From positions 1 to 9,042 of the forward strand of contig JAEZLF010000190.1 in NCBI GenBank assembly GCA_023435925.1: a stretch of DNA of 9,042 nt. The letters run 5' to 3'. Of the stretch, positions 1-5,742 are shown one piece after another. Numbering within the stretch: position 1 is the first letter of the stretch; each line of letters opens with the position of its first letter. Under the pieces are notes generated by a model. The model saw nothing but the letters and a program-made list of their open reading frames with translations. It searched no databases and was not told where the DNA came from. The translations under genes and the position numbers were made by a program. This DNA is from Bacillota bacterium. GTDB lineage: Bacteria; Bacillota; Clostridia; Acetivibrionales; DTU013.

Positions 1-393
1 AATCTGCTTGGTACCCGTGAGAAGGAGGTGTATGGCGCAGCAACTCTTTCAGATATTGCTGTTGCCGTAAATAATGAAGCTCAGCTCTTGGGAATGGATG
101 TTGATTTCATTCAAACCAATCATGAGGGAGAAATAATCGATAAAATTCACGAATCACGTGGGAAATACAATGTCCTGATCATTAATCCCGGCGCTTATAC
201 CCATTACAGTATTGCAATCCGGGATGCTGTAAAAGCTGTAGAACTACCATGTATTGAGGTTCATCTTTCTAATATACATGCCAGAGAGGAATTCAGAAGC
301 AAATCGGTGATTGCACCTGTATGTATGGGACAGATAAGCGGATTCGGCGCAAATAGTTATATTGTAGCCCTTAGAGCAGCTTCCCTCTTATAG
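1..393 (+). CDS. aroQ: Type II 3-dehydroquinate dehydratase, 5' end missing
   Basis: This enzyme converts 3-dehydroquinate to 3-dehydroshikimate, the third step of the cytoplasmic shikimate pathway. The reading frame is open from base 1 and starts inside the conserved N-terminal motif (NLLGTRE, then EVYG), so only about 10-12 residues are missing, and the GTG at 28 is an internal valine codon. Of the 130 residues present, the family's active-site positions can be seen: Arg6 and Tyr11 on the flexible lid, Asn62 in IINPG, His68 in YTHYS, the catalytic His88 in EVHLSN, and Arg95/Arg99 in HAREEFR. The C-terminus (SGFGANSYIVALRAA) is also typical, and the length would be normal for this small dodecameric class. 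The gene ends 167 bases before efp. In many Firmicutes an Xaa-Pro aminopeptidase gene lies between aroQ and efp; here there is none. Identification is firm; only the start is unseen. Confidence 0.96.
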   Translation, partial: NLLGTREKEVYGAATLSDIAVAVNNEAQLLGMDVDFIQTNHEGEIIDKIHESRGKYNVLIINPGAYTHYSIAIRDAVKAVELPCIEVHLSNIHAREEFRSKSVIAPVCMGQISGFGANSYIVALRAASLL

Positions 394-442
394 AGCGAAG
401 TTGGCGGGAGCGCATTAAAACGCTATATTTTGAAAGTTTTTC

Positions 443-471
443 TTGAAATACCCGTTGTTTTACTTTAATAT
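443..471 (+). promoter_or_regulatory. Sigma-A-type promoter for efp
   Basis: A -35 box TTGAAA (443-448) and a -10 box TAATAT (466-471) are separated by exactly 17 bases, each differing from consensus by one or two bases. Transcription would start near 478, giving an 80-base leader before the efp start codon. The surrounding sequence is very A+T-rich, as expected of a clostridial promoter. This suggests efp and the genes behind it can be transcribed independently of aroQ. The call rests on motif match only. Confidence 0.6.
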
Positions 472-560
472 TATTTAGGTAATATTTAAGATAAATTGCA
501 GTTACTCTTCAACATAGTTTAACAAAAGAAATTTACGAGAATAGACGGAGGGATTATTTT

Positions 561-1118
561 ATGATAACAGCAGGCGATTTTAGAAATGGAGCAACATTCG
601 AACTTGACGGACAAATATTTCAGGTGGTCGAGTTTCAGCATGTCAAGCCCGGAAAGGGTGCTGCATTTGTCAGAACAAAGATGAAAAATATTATTACCGG
701 TGCAACTGTTGAGAGGACTTTCAACCCTTCTGATAAAATGCCGAAGGCTCATATTGAAAGGAAAGACATGCAGTATCTCTATAATGACGGCGATCTGTTT
801 TATTTCATGGATACTGAAACGTATGAACAGATACCCATCAGCAAGGAAACCATTGGGGATACCTTTAAATTTGTCAAGGAAAATATGACAATTAAGATAC
901 TTTCACACAAGGGAAATGTATTCGGAATTGAGCCCCCAACGTTTGTAGAGCTGGAAATAATTGAAACTGAGCCCGGATTTAAAGGTGATACTGCTACAGG
1001 TGCTACAAAGCCTGCGACCCTTGAAACAGGTGCGATTGTCAAGGTGCCTCTTTTTGTTAATCAGGGTGATGTGATCCGTATCGATACCAGGACCGGGGAG
1101 TATTTGGAAAGGGCTTAA
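561..1118 (+). CDS. efp: Elongation factor P
   Basis: EF-P binds next to the ribosomal P site and relieves stalling at runs of proline. The 185-residue length is standard. The N-terminal KOW-like domain (about residues 1-63) holds the tip loop HVKPGKGAAFVR, in which Lys32 is the position modified in bacteria (5-aminopentanol in Bacillus, beta-lysine in enterics); a flanking proline at 30 resembles the Bacillus-type loop. Two OB-fold domains follow (about 65-127 and 130-185), ending in the family signature around KVPLFVNQGDVIRIDTRTGE. The start is set by GGAGG at 548-552, eight bases before ATG. No enzyme for the lysine modification is in the window. It is followed 106 bases later by a CD1247-like gene, a clostridial arrangement. 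Identification is very secure. Confidence 0.98.
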   Translation: MITAGDFRNGATFELDGQIFQVVEFQHVKPGKGAAFVRTKMKNIITGATVERTFNPSDKMPKAHIERKDMQYLYNDGDLFYFMDTETYEQIPISKETIGDTFKFVKENMTIKILSHKGNVFGIEPPTFVELEIIETEPGFKGDTATGATKPATLETGAIVKVPLFVNQGDVIRIDTRTGEYLERA

Positions 1119-1213
1119 ACACAGCTTTTGTACCGGATAAATTTCTTTTTTGACGGGTATATTACTATATTACGGATATGTGTTGGAAGCCAAAATATGC
1201 ATTGCGAAAAATT

Positions 1214-1218
1214 GGAGG
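1214..1218 (+). promoter_or_regulatory. Ribosome binding site deciding the start of the acidic zinc-ribbon protein
   Basis: GGAGG lies three bases before ATG 1222 and six bases before the adjacent ATG 1225. The second ATG has the usual spacing, so 1225 is preferred. The same frame remains open upstream to a possible start at 1150, but that codon has no ribosome binding site and the added residues do not fit the family's N-terminus. Confidence 0.75.
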
Positions 1219-1224
1219 ATTATG

Positions 1225-1704
1225 ATGAATTATTTAAAAGAAAAAGTAGCTTATTTGAAGGGTCTTGCAGAAGGAATGCAGATCAGTGATTCTACGAATG
1301 AGGGTAAGCTGTTGAAAGCCATCATTGATGTACTTGAGGATGTAGCGATTTCTGTAGATGATGTGGAAGAAGTTCAGGAACAACTGAGTGAACAAATCGA
1401 TGAAATGGATGAAGATCTTGCAGATATCGAAAGAATGATTTTTGATGAAGACTGTGATTGTGATTGTGATTGCGAAGAATGTGAAGACGATGATGACGAC
1501 GAGGATGAGGATGACGATGACGATGATGATGAGGACTCTGTAACTGAGTTTGACTGCCCTCATTGCGGCGAGAGCATTATATTGGAAGAAGCCTTTATTA
1601 ATAAAGACGCTGTTCTGTGTCCACATTGCCATAAGCAAATAGAAATCGAATGGACATGTGATTGTGAAGGCTGTGAAGAGTGTGAAGACGAATCAGATAA
1701 TTAA
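1225..1704 (+). CDS. CD1247-like protein with Asp/Glu/Cys-only tract and zinc ribbon
   Basis: The 159-residue product has three parts. Residues 1-72 form an alpha-helical, probably coiled-coil segment starting MNYLKEKVAYLKGLAEG, which I recognise as the N-terminal domain of clostridial CD1247-like proteins of unknown function. Residues 74-104 are 31 consecutive residues consisting only of Asp, Glu and Cys (26 acidic, five Cys at 77, 79, 81, 83 and 86). Residues 109-143 form a zinc ribbon with knuckles CPHCG (111-114) and CPHCH (132-135), followed by a second Cys/acid cluster with Cys145, 147, 150 and 153. In total there are 13 Cys, and there is no membrane segment or signal peptide, so the protein should be cytoplasmic and metal-binding. 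The acidic part could mimic nucleic acid or bind basic proteins or ribosomal parts, but this is speculation. Sitting 106 bases behind efp and directly before a signal peptidase suggests co-transcription. The family call is good; the function is unknown. Confidence 0.8.
   Translation: MNYLKEKVAYLKGLAEGMQISDSTNEGKLLKAIIDVLEDVAISVDDVEEVQEQLSEQIDEMDEDLADIERMIFDEDCDCDCDCEECEDDDDDEDEDDDDDDDEDSVTEFDCPHCGESIILEEAFINKDAVLCPHCHKQIEIEWTCDCEGCEECEDESDN
1453..1470 (+). repeat. Three perfect TGTGAT hexamer repeats in coding sequence
   Basis: Three identical tandem copies of TGTGAT encode Cys-Asp-Cys-Asp-Cys-Asp, followed by a degenerate fourth copy, TGCGAA. The unit length is a multiple of three, so gain or loss of copies would change the number of Cys-Asp pairs without shifting the frame. 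Confidence 0.85.
1483..1536 (+). repeat. Run of 18 GAN codons (acidic trinucleotide tract)
   Basis: Eighteen successive codons are all GAA, GAC, GAT or GAG, encoding only Glu and Asp (residues 87-104 of the protein). The third bases vary, so it is an imperfect trinucleotide repeat rather than a pure microsatellite, which suggests selection for acidity rather than recent slippage alone. Confidence 0.85.
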
Positions 1705-1705
1705 G

Positions 1706-2311
1706 ATGACAGTTGGAAAAAGGATTCTTCGGGAGATATGGGAATGGGTTGTTATATTCGTAACAGCATTTGTTCTGGTTATGTTTTTGAATACTGCAAT
1801 CTTTGCGACAACTCAGGTAAGACAGACATCCATGCAGGATACCCTTGTTGAGGGACAGCATTTATTTGTAGAAAAGCTGAGCTATTTGTTAAGTGATCCT
1901 AAAAACGGAGATATTGTAGTCTTTATTGAATCTGAGTATCCAACCAATTATTTGGACAGAATAAAAATTTTTTTAAGAGATGTCTCTGAAATTTTCAAAC
2001 CGGTTGAAGAAAAAACGAACAAACGGCTTGTGAAGAGAGTCATAGGAATACCCGAAGATGAAGTCGATATACGTGACGGACAGGTTTATCTCAATGGAAA
2101 GCTTCTTGAAGAGCCTTATGCCAAGGGCCAGACGTTTCTAAGAGATATGACATTCCCGGTTACCGTGCCACCGGAGAAATACCTTGTTTTTGGTGACAAC
2201 AGAGAGGTCAGCCGTGATAGCAGGAGCTTTGGATTTATAGAGCGAAGTCAGATGGAAGGAAAAGCAATATTTCGGTTTTGGCCAATAGATAAATTCGGCG
2301 GTTTGAAGTAA
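1706..2311 (+). CDS. lepB: Type I signal peptidase (Gram-positive type)
   Basis: This membrane-anchored serine protease removes signal peptides from secreted proteins on the outer face of the cytoplasmic membrane. The 201-residue product has one N-terminal transmembrane helix (about residues 12-34) and the family boxes in order: box B with nucleophile Ser42 (QTSMQDTL), box C (NGDIVVF, 67-73), box D with general base Lys110 (LVKRVIGIP), and box E (GDNREVSRDSRSFG, 163-176). The usual SMxPTL proline is replaced by Asp45. About 30 residues (75-105) lie between boxes C and D, a modest insertion. The start is ATG 1706, two bases after the TAA of the preceding gene, with no recognisable ribosome binding site, so translation is probably coupled to the upstream gene. 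An in-frame GTG at 1658 would add 16 residues with no better site and is not preferred. Family assignment is firm. Confidence 0.95.
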   Translation: MTVGKRILREIWEWVVIFVTAFVLVMFLNTAIFATTQVRQTSMQDTLVEGQHLFVEKLSYLLSDPKNGDIVVFIESEYPTNYLDRIKIFLRDVSEIFKPVEEKTNKRLVKRVIGIPEDEVDIRDGQVYLNGKLLEEPYAKGQTFLRDMTFPVTVPPEKYLVFGDNREVSRDSRSFGFIERSQMEGKAIFRFWPIDKFGGLK

Positions 2312-2436
2312 GTAAATTAACTCGCCTTCATTCACCGACCTTTAGAGGTTAGCGTCTTCTGAGACACAGATAAATTACGAAGTAGCTTCGATGTCACAGT
2401 GCCATAGGAATGAAAAGCAAACGGAGTACGGATAAA

Positions 2437-2471
2437 GCAAGCCCACAAGCGGAAAACGCCTGTGGGCTTGC
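2437..2471 (+). terminator. Strong hairpin behind lepB, possible terminator without clear U-tract
   Basis: An 11-base-pair perfect stem (2437-2447 with 2461-2471, GCAAGCCCACA / TGTGGGCTTGC) continues after one A/C mismatch into three more pairs (GCG/CGC) closed by a GAAAA loop. It is by far the most stable fold visible in the intergenic region. On the + strand it is followed by ATAAGTATAG rather than a T-run, so intrinsic termination would be inefficient or would need a factor. It may instead be an RNA-stabilising 3' end. It lies 126 bases after the lepB stop. Confidence 0.5.
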
Positions 2472-2624
2472 ATAAGTATAGCATTGACGATTATCTTGTA
2501 TAAAAAAATCACATATTATAATAACGAACTAGAAAGAAGAAATCATTGACAGATATATAGGGTGCCACTCAGATAAAATAGCAAAAAGATTTGGCCTTCA
2601 TAATATTTCTTAATAAATTCCCTC

Positions 2625-2652
2625 TTACCAATTAATATTTTCAAGCTATAAT
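2625..2652 (+). promoter_or_regulatory. Sigma-A-like promoter of the ABC exporter/two-component operon
   Basis: A perfect TATAAT (-10, 2647-2652) is preceded, 16 bases upstream, by TTACCA (2625-2630; four of six matches to TTGACA). The predicted transcript starts near 2659 and has a leader of about 60 bases. A weak -35 is common for promoters that need an activator. A direct repeat TTTCAA (2639-2644 and 2652-2657, 13 bases apart) and arms TTACC (2625-2629) / GGTAA (2661-2665) flank the box and might be part of an operator, perhaps for the response regulator encoded downstream, but these short matches could be chance. Confidence 0.5.
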
Positions 2653-2666
2653 TTCAAATGGGTAAT

Positions 2667-2696
2667 CAGGCAGAGTGAGCTGCATAGCTTTGCCTG
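2667..2696 (+). promoter_or_regulatory. Leader hairpin just before the ABC ATPase gene
   Basis: CAGGCA (2667-2672) pairs with TGCCTG (2691-2696), and inside it AGCT (2678-2681) pairs with AGCT (2686-2689) around a GCAT loop, leaving a five-base left bulge and a one-base right bulge. It falls between the predicted transcription start and the ribosome binding site GAGGGAG at 2705-2711, leaving the latter free. It may stabilise the messenger or modulate translation. No functional class is recognised. Confidence 0.35.
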
Positions 2697-2718
2697 TGCT
2701 AATAGAGGGAGAAAATCA

Positions 2719-3420
2719 ATGGACTTCATTACTTTTGAGAATGTTGAAAGAGAATATCATGTGGGTGGACATACAATCAAAGCGGTGGATGGCATCAGCT
2801 TTGGCATAAGGAAGGGCACTGTCAATGTGGTGCTGGGTCAGAGCGGTGCAGGCAAAACCACTGTCCTCAATTTGCTTGGTGGTATGGATTCGCCCACAAA
2901 GGGCAGGATCATTGTAGATAAGCAAGAAATTTCCGATATGACTGAGCACGAGCTTACGACATATAGAAGAAATAAGATAGGCTTTGTATTTCAATTTTAC
3001 AATCTTGTGCCGAATTTGACCGTGCTTGAAAATGTGCAGCTGGCAAAGGAAATATGCAGCGAACCGCTGGATTCTAAAGAAATGCTAATGAAGGTGGGAC
3101 TGGAAAACAGGCTGGACAATTTTCCAAGCCAGATATCCGGGGGAGAACAGCAAAGAGTATCCATTGCAAGAGCATTGGCCAAAAACCCGCAAATTGTACT
3201 GTGTGATGAACCCACAGGTGCGCTGGATTCAGCTACAGGTCGAAAGGTTCTCGGGCTCATATGCGATTCTGCTTATAGCATGGGAAAGACAGTCATTATC
3301 GTTACACACAACGCCATGATTGCAAAAATGGCTGATACTGTTATCCATATGAAGGACGGAAAGATTGATGGGATAGAGTACAATGATGAACAGATGGCTG
3401 CAGAGGCAATTGTATGGTGA
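2719..3420 (+). CDS. ABC transporter ATP-binding protein, MacB/LolD type
   Basis: This cytoplasmic ATPase drives the permease encoded next. The 233 residues contain all nucleotide-binding motifs: an aromatic Tyr13 likely to stack on adenine, Walker A GQSGAGKTT (40-48), Q-loop Gln92 (FVFQFYNLVP), signature ISGGEQQR (139-146), Walker B IVLCDEP with catalytic Glu164, D-loop GALDS, and switch His197 (VTHN). The pattern around FQFYNLVPNLTVLENV and DEPTGALDS is characteristic of the LolD/MacB/FtsE subfamily, which partners FtsX-fold permeases and works by mechanotransmission rather than through a classical substrate channel. The start is supported by GAGGGAG seven bases upstream. It is the first gene of a five-gene operon and overlaps the permease gene by seven bases. 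Predicted to be fully active. Confidence 0.96.
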   Translation: MDFITFENVEREYHVGGHTIKAVDGISFGIRKGTVNVVLGQSGAGKTTVLNLLGGMDSPTKGRIIVDKQEISDMTEHELTTYRRNKIGFVFQFYNLVPNLTVLENVQLAKEICSEPLDSKEMLMKVGLENRLDNFPSQISGGEQQRVSIARALAKNPQIVLCDEPTGALDSATGRKVLGLICDSAYSMGKTVIIVTHNAMIAKMADTVIHMKDGKIDGIEYNDEQMAAEAIVW

Positions 3421-5723
3421 CAGGCTCTCTTTTTACTAAATCCATCAGGGATATGAAAAAATCTAAGGTTCAGTTCATATCGATCTTTATCATGGCAGTT
3501 CTCTCCGTTACGATTGTTACAGGTCTTGACAGCATGTGGAAGACTATAGATGACCACTCGGATATTATGTATGCTGCCTCTAACATATCAGATATGTGGG
3601 TGAATATTGTAAACCCCAGCGAAAAACAACTGTGGAGCATAGCGAAAACCGAGGGTGTCGAAATGGTTGAAAGGCGCTTTTCGGTCAACGCATTGACTGG
3701 TCTGGATGGACGTCCGACCCTTAAAATATATACTACTTCCCCGAGAAGCCTGTTGGATCGTCCAATACTGCAACAGGGCAGATTGAAAAGTCGTGGTGGA
3801 GCGATTCTGGACATTAACTTTGCAAGGGAGCATGGACTGAAAATAAACGATGTAATCGATATTAAGATAAATGATAAATGGGTCAGCTTTACGATAGAAG
3901 GGCTGGCCATGAGCAGTGAACATATCTATTCTGTGAAGGGTACCACTTCGATAATACCCAATGCTCAAAAATACGGTTTCATCATCATAAATGAAGATAT
4001 GCTAAAGAGCATATATGGACAAAAAATATATAACCAGATATGCGTCAAGCTAAAGCCGGAAGCTGATGCCTATATTGCGGAAGCGTGTATCGACAAGGCG
4101 CTGGGTGATAGCCTTATAGGGGTTGTGAAAAAGGGTGAAGATAGCAGCACAAATAATGTAGCATCAAACATTAGACAGTTCAGGACTCTTGCTGCCATAT
4201 TCCCGCTGATGTTTTTCCTGGTAACCGCGTTGATAACGCTAAGTACAATGATAAGGCTGGTTGAGAACCAGAGAGGTCAGATAGGAATACTAAAAGCTCT
4301 GGGTTATACCAAGGGGAGGATCCTATGGCATTATACGTCATATGGCGTATATATGGGGCTGCTGGGGGCTTTTATCGGTCTGGTGCTAGGACCAAACATG
4401 TTTGGAAGAGTATTGATTCCGTGGCTTAAGCTGACTTTGGCTGACGACCGAATCCAAATCAACTATACAAACTTTATTTTTAGTCTGATACTAATTCTAT
4501 CTTGCACAGGAGGAGTTTCACTATACGCTTGCCTTAGGCTGCTAAAGGACTCGCCATCTATGCTCCTGAGGGACAAACCACCAAAAGAAGGTAAGCATAT
4601 ATTTCTGGAAAGTCTGCCTAAGCTGTGGAGCAAGATGAGATTTAGCAGAAAGTTGATTGCCAGGAATACTTTAAGAAATAAAATGCGAATGTTCATGAGC
4701 ATAATCGGGATCACAGGCTGCACTGGGCTTATCGTGGCAGCACTTACACTGACTGTCATGGTAAACGGGATCGCCGGGCACACTTATGAAATTACGTATA
4801 CCTACGACCAGAAAATAGTATTGGATGAAAAAGTCGACTCCCGTTTTATCCATAACAGAATGCTTGATGGTACTGTTGTGCAAATGGCAGAGATGGCAGC
4901 AGCTATTGTCAGCCCCGATGGAAGCAGGACAATGAAGATGCTTTCTGTTTTTCCCCGGGAGAGCACCCTGGTTCACCTAACTGATGTGGATGGTAACCTG
5001 GTGCAGCTTCCTGAAGACGGCATTTCAGTGACGAGAAAGCTTGCCGAAACATTAGGGATCAAGGTGGGAGATACTATCGCGCTCAAGCGTACCGATGGCA
5101 GCTACGTTAAGACGCCTGTAAGGCAGATTGTGTATATGGCAATAGGGCAAGGGCTATTTATGACGGATAAATACTATACCTCTATAGGAGAGACCTTCAA
5201 GCCCACGGCGATACTTGTAAAGTGGAATAATGGGCCTGACAAGGCCTTTTTAGAAAGTGGTTATGTAGACGAATATGTAGACAGGGCTAGTCAGATGGCG
5301 GATGTGAAATCAAGCACAAAGGTCGTTTATATTGCTGCGATACTGCTGATATTTATGGGAGGAATACTGGCATTTGTTGTACTTTATAACAGCAGTATGC
5401 TGAATTTCTCAGAGCGTATCAGGGATCTTACGACACTAAGGGTTCTGGGGTTTTATCAAAAGGAGACCCGCTCTCTTGTGTTGACAGAAAACATCCTATC
5501 TGTGGCCATAGGGTCGGTTTTTGGAATACCTGTGGGGAAGGTAATTGCGGATATCATCTCAAAAGGACTTGATGATCAGATGGATCTGGTGAGTCGTATT
5601 TCATTGCAGACTGTTGTTTTATCGGGAGCTATAACTCTGACTTTTGCCCTGATCATAAATAATATAGCTGCACAGAAAATGAAAAATATTGATATGCTTG
5701 AGTCACTGAAAAGTGTCGAATAG
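3414..5723 (+). CDS. ABC transporter permease with two FtsX/MacB-type units
   Basis: This is the 769-residue membrane partner of the preceding ATPase. It reads as two repeated FtsX units. Unit 1 has TM1 (about 20-38), a large extracellular domain (about 40-255), and TM2-4 (258-280, 305-327, 349-373). Unit 2 has TM5 (427-449), a second extracellular domain (about 450-636), and TM6-8 (637-659, 691-712, 728-750). Each unit has the cytoplasmic coupling segment typical of the fold: NQRGQIGILKALGY after TM2 and SERIRDLTTLRVLGF after TM6. This eight-helix plan resembles a fusion of two MacB/LolC-like halves, so one copy could form a whole transporter with an ATPase dimer. It differs from Bce-type permeases, which have ten helices and one extracellular domain. 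The ATG at 3414 overlaps the ATPase stop (ATGGTGA), with AGAGG seven bases upstream, so translation is probably coupled. The substrate cannot be inferred. Confidence 0.92.
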   Translation: MVTGSLFTKSIRDMKKSKVQFISIFIMAVLSVTIVTGLDSMWKTIDDHSDIMYAASNISDMWVNIVNPSEKQLWSIAKTEGVEMVERRFSVNALTGLDGRPTLKIYTTSPRSLLDRPILQQGRLKSRGGAILDINFAREHGLKINDVIDIKINDKWVSFTIEGLAMSSEHIYSVKGTTSIIPNAQKYGFIIINEDMLKSIYGQKIYNQICVKLKPEADAYIAEACIDKALGDSLIGVVKKGEDSSTNNVASNIRQFRTLAAIFPLMFFLVTALITLSTMIRLVENQRGQIGILKALGYTKGRILWHYTSYGVYMGLLGAFIGLVLGPNMFGRVLIPWLKLTLADDRIQINYTNFIFSLILILSCTGGVSLYACLRLLKDSPSMLLRDKPPKEGKHIFLESLPKLWSKMRFSRKLIARNTLRNKMRMFMSIIGITGCTGLIVAALTLTVMVNGIAGHTYEITYTYDQKIVLDEKVDSRFIHNRMLDGTVVQMAEMAAAIVSPDGSRTMKMLSVFPRESTLVHLTDVDGNLVQLPEDGISVTRKLAETLGIKVGDTIALKRTDGSYVKTPVRQIVYMAIGQGLFMTDKYYTSIGETFKPTAILVKWNNGPDKAFLESGYVDEYVDRASQMADVKSSTKVVYIAAILLIFMGGILAFVVLYNSSMLNFSERIRDLTTLRVLGFYQKETRSLVLTENILSVAIGSVFGIPVGKVIADIISKGLDDQMDLVSRISLQTVVLSGAITLTFALIINNIAAQKMKNIDMLESLKSVE

Positions 5724-5730
5724 AAAAATT

Positions 5731-5735
5731 GGAGG
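5731..5735 (+). promoter_or_regulatory. Ribosome binding site deciding the adaptor gene start
   Basis: GGAGG lies seven bases before ATG 5743. The frame is also open from a GTG at 5713 inside the permease gene, but that codon has no binding site, and the start at 5743 puts a normal short positively charged segment (MKEKLIRYKK) before the membrane helix. Confidence 0.85.
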
Positions 5736-5742
5736 TATCATC

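Larger units (their letters stand above)
2312..2718. other. 407-base intergenic region: hairpins, possible terminator, promoter
   Basis: No convincing gene is present. The left third (2338-2471) has three small perfect hairpins: ACCT-TTAG-AGGT at 2338-2349, GTCT-TCTG-AGAC at 2354-2365 and CGAAG-TAG-CTTCG at 2378-2390. A large hairpin at 2437-2471 follows. The rest is A+T-rich and holds several promoter-like boxes: TATAAT at 2517-2522 with a poor -35, a perfect TTGACA at 2546-2551 with only TCAGAT 17 bases downstream, and the better pair at 2625-2652. I did not recognise a known riboswitch or small RNA. Confidence 0.6.

Noticed and set aside
28..393. Separate 121-residue gene starting at GTG 28
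   Set aside because: Codons 1-27 upstream in the same frame encode the conserved dehydroquinase motif NLLGTREKE, so the GTG is internal and the gene is simply cut by the window edge.
409..440. AGCG/CGCT hairpin followed by T-rich sequence as terminator of aroQ
   Set aside because: The stem is only four base pairs with an eight-base loop and the T-rich stretch is interrupted; too weak to call.
1145..1175. Promoter between efp and the acidic protein gene (TTGACG at 1151)
   Set aside because: No -10 box at 16-18 bases; the nearest TATATT is too close.
1150..1224. Upstream start of the acidic zinc-ribbon protein, adding about 25 residues
   Set aside because: No ribosome binding site at 1150, whereas GGAGG is well placed for ATG 1225, and the protein family begins with the MNYLKEK-like sequence.
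1234..1638. Minus-strand 134-residue reading frame opposite the acidic protein
   Set aside because: It is the shadow of the GAN/TGT repeats (giving runs of Ile/Val), has no ribosome binding site and overlaps a well-supported gene.
1658..1705. GTG start for the signal peptidase at 1658
   Set aside because: The extra 16 residues overlap the upstream gene, have no ribosome binding site, and ATG 1706 gives a typical N-terminus before the membrane helix.
2546..2580. Perfect TTGACA -35 box as main operon promoter
   Set aside because: The sequence 17 bases downstream is TCAGAT (three of six matches) and a better -10 match lies 22 bases away; the pair at 2625-2652 is better and closer to the gene.
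5713..5742. GTG start for the adaptor inside the permease gene
   Set aside because: GGAGG at 5731-5735 points to ATG 5743, and the added residues bring no recognisable feature.
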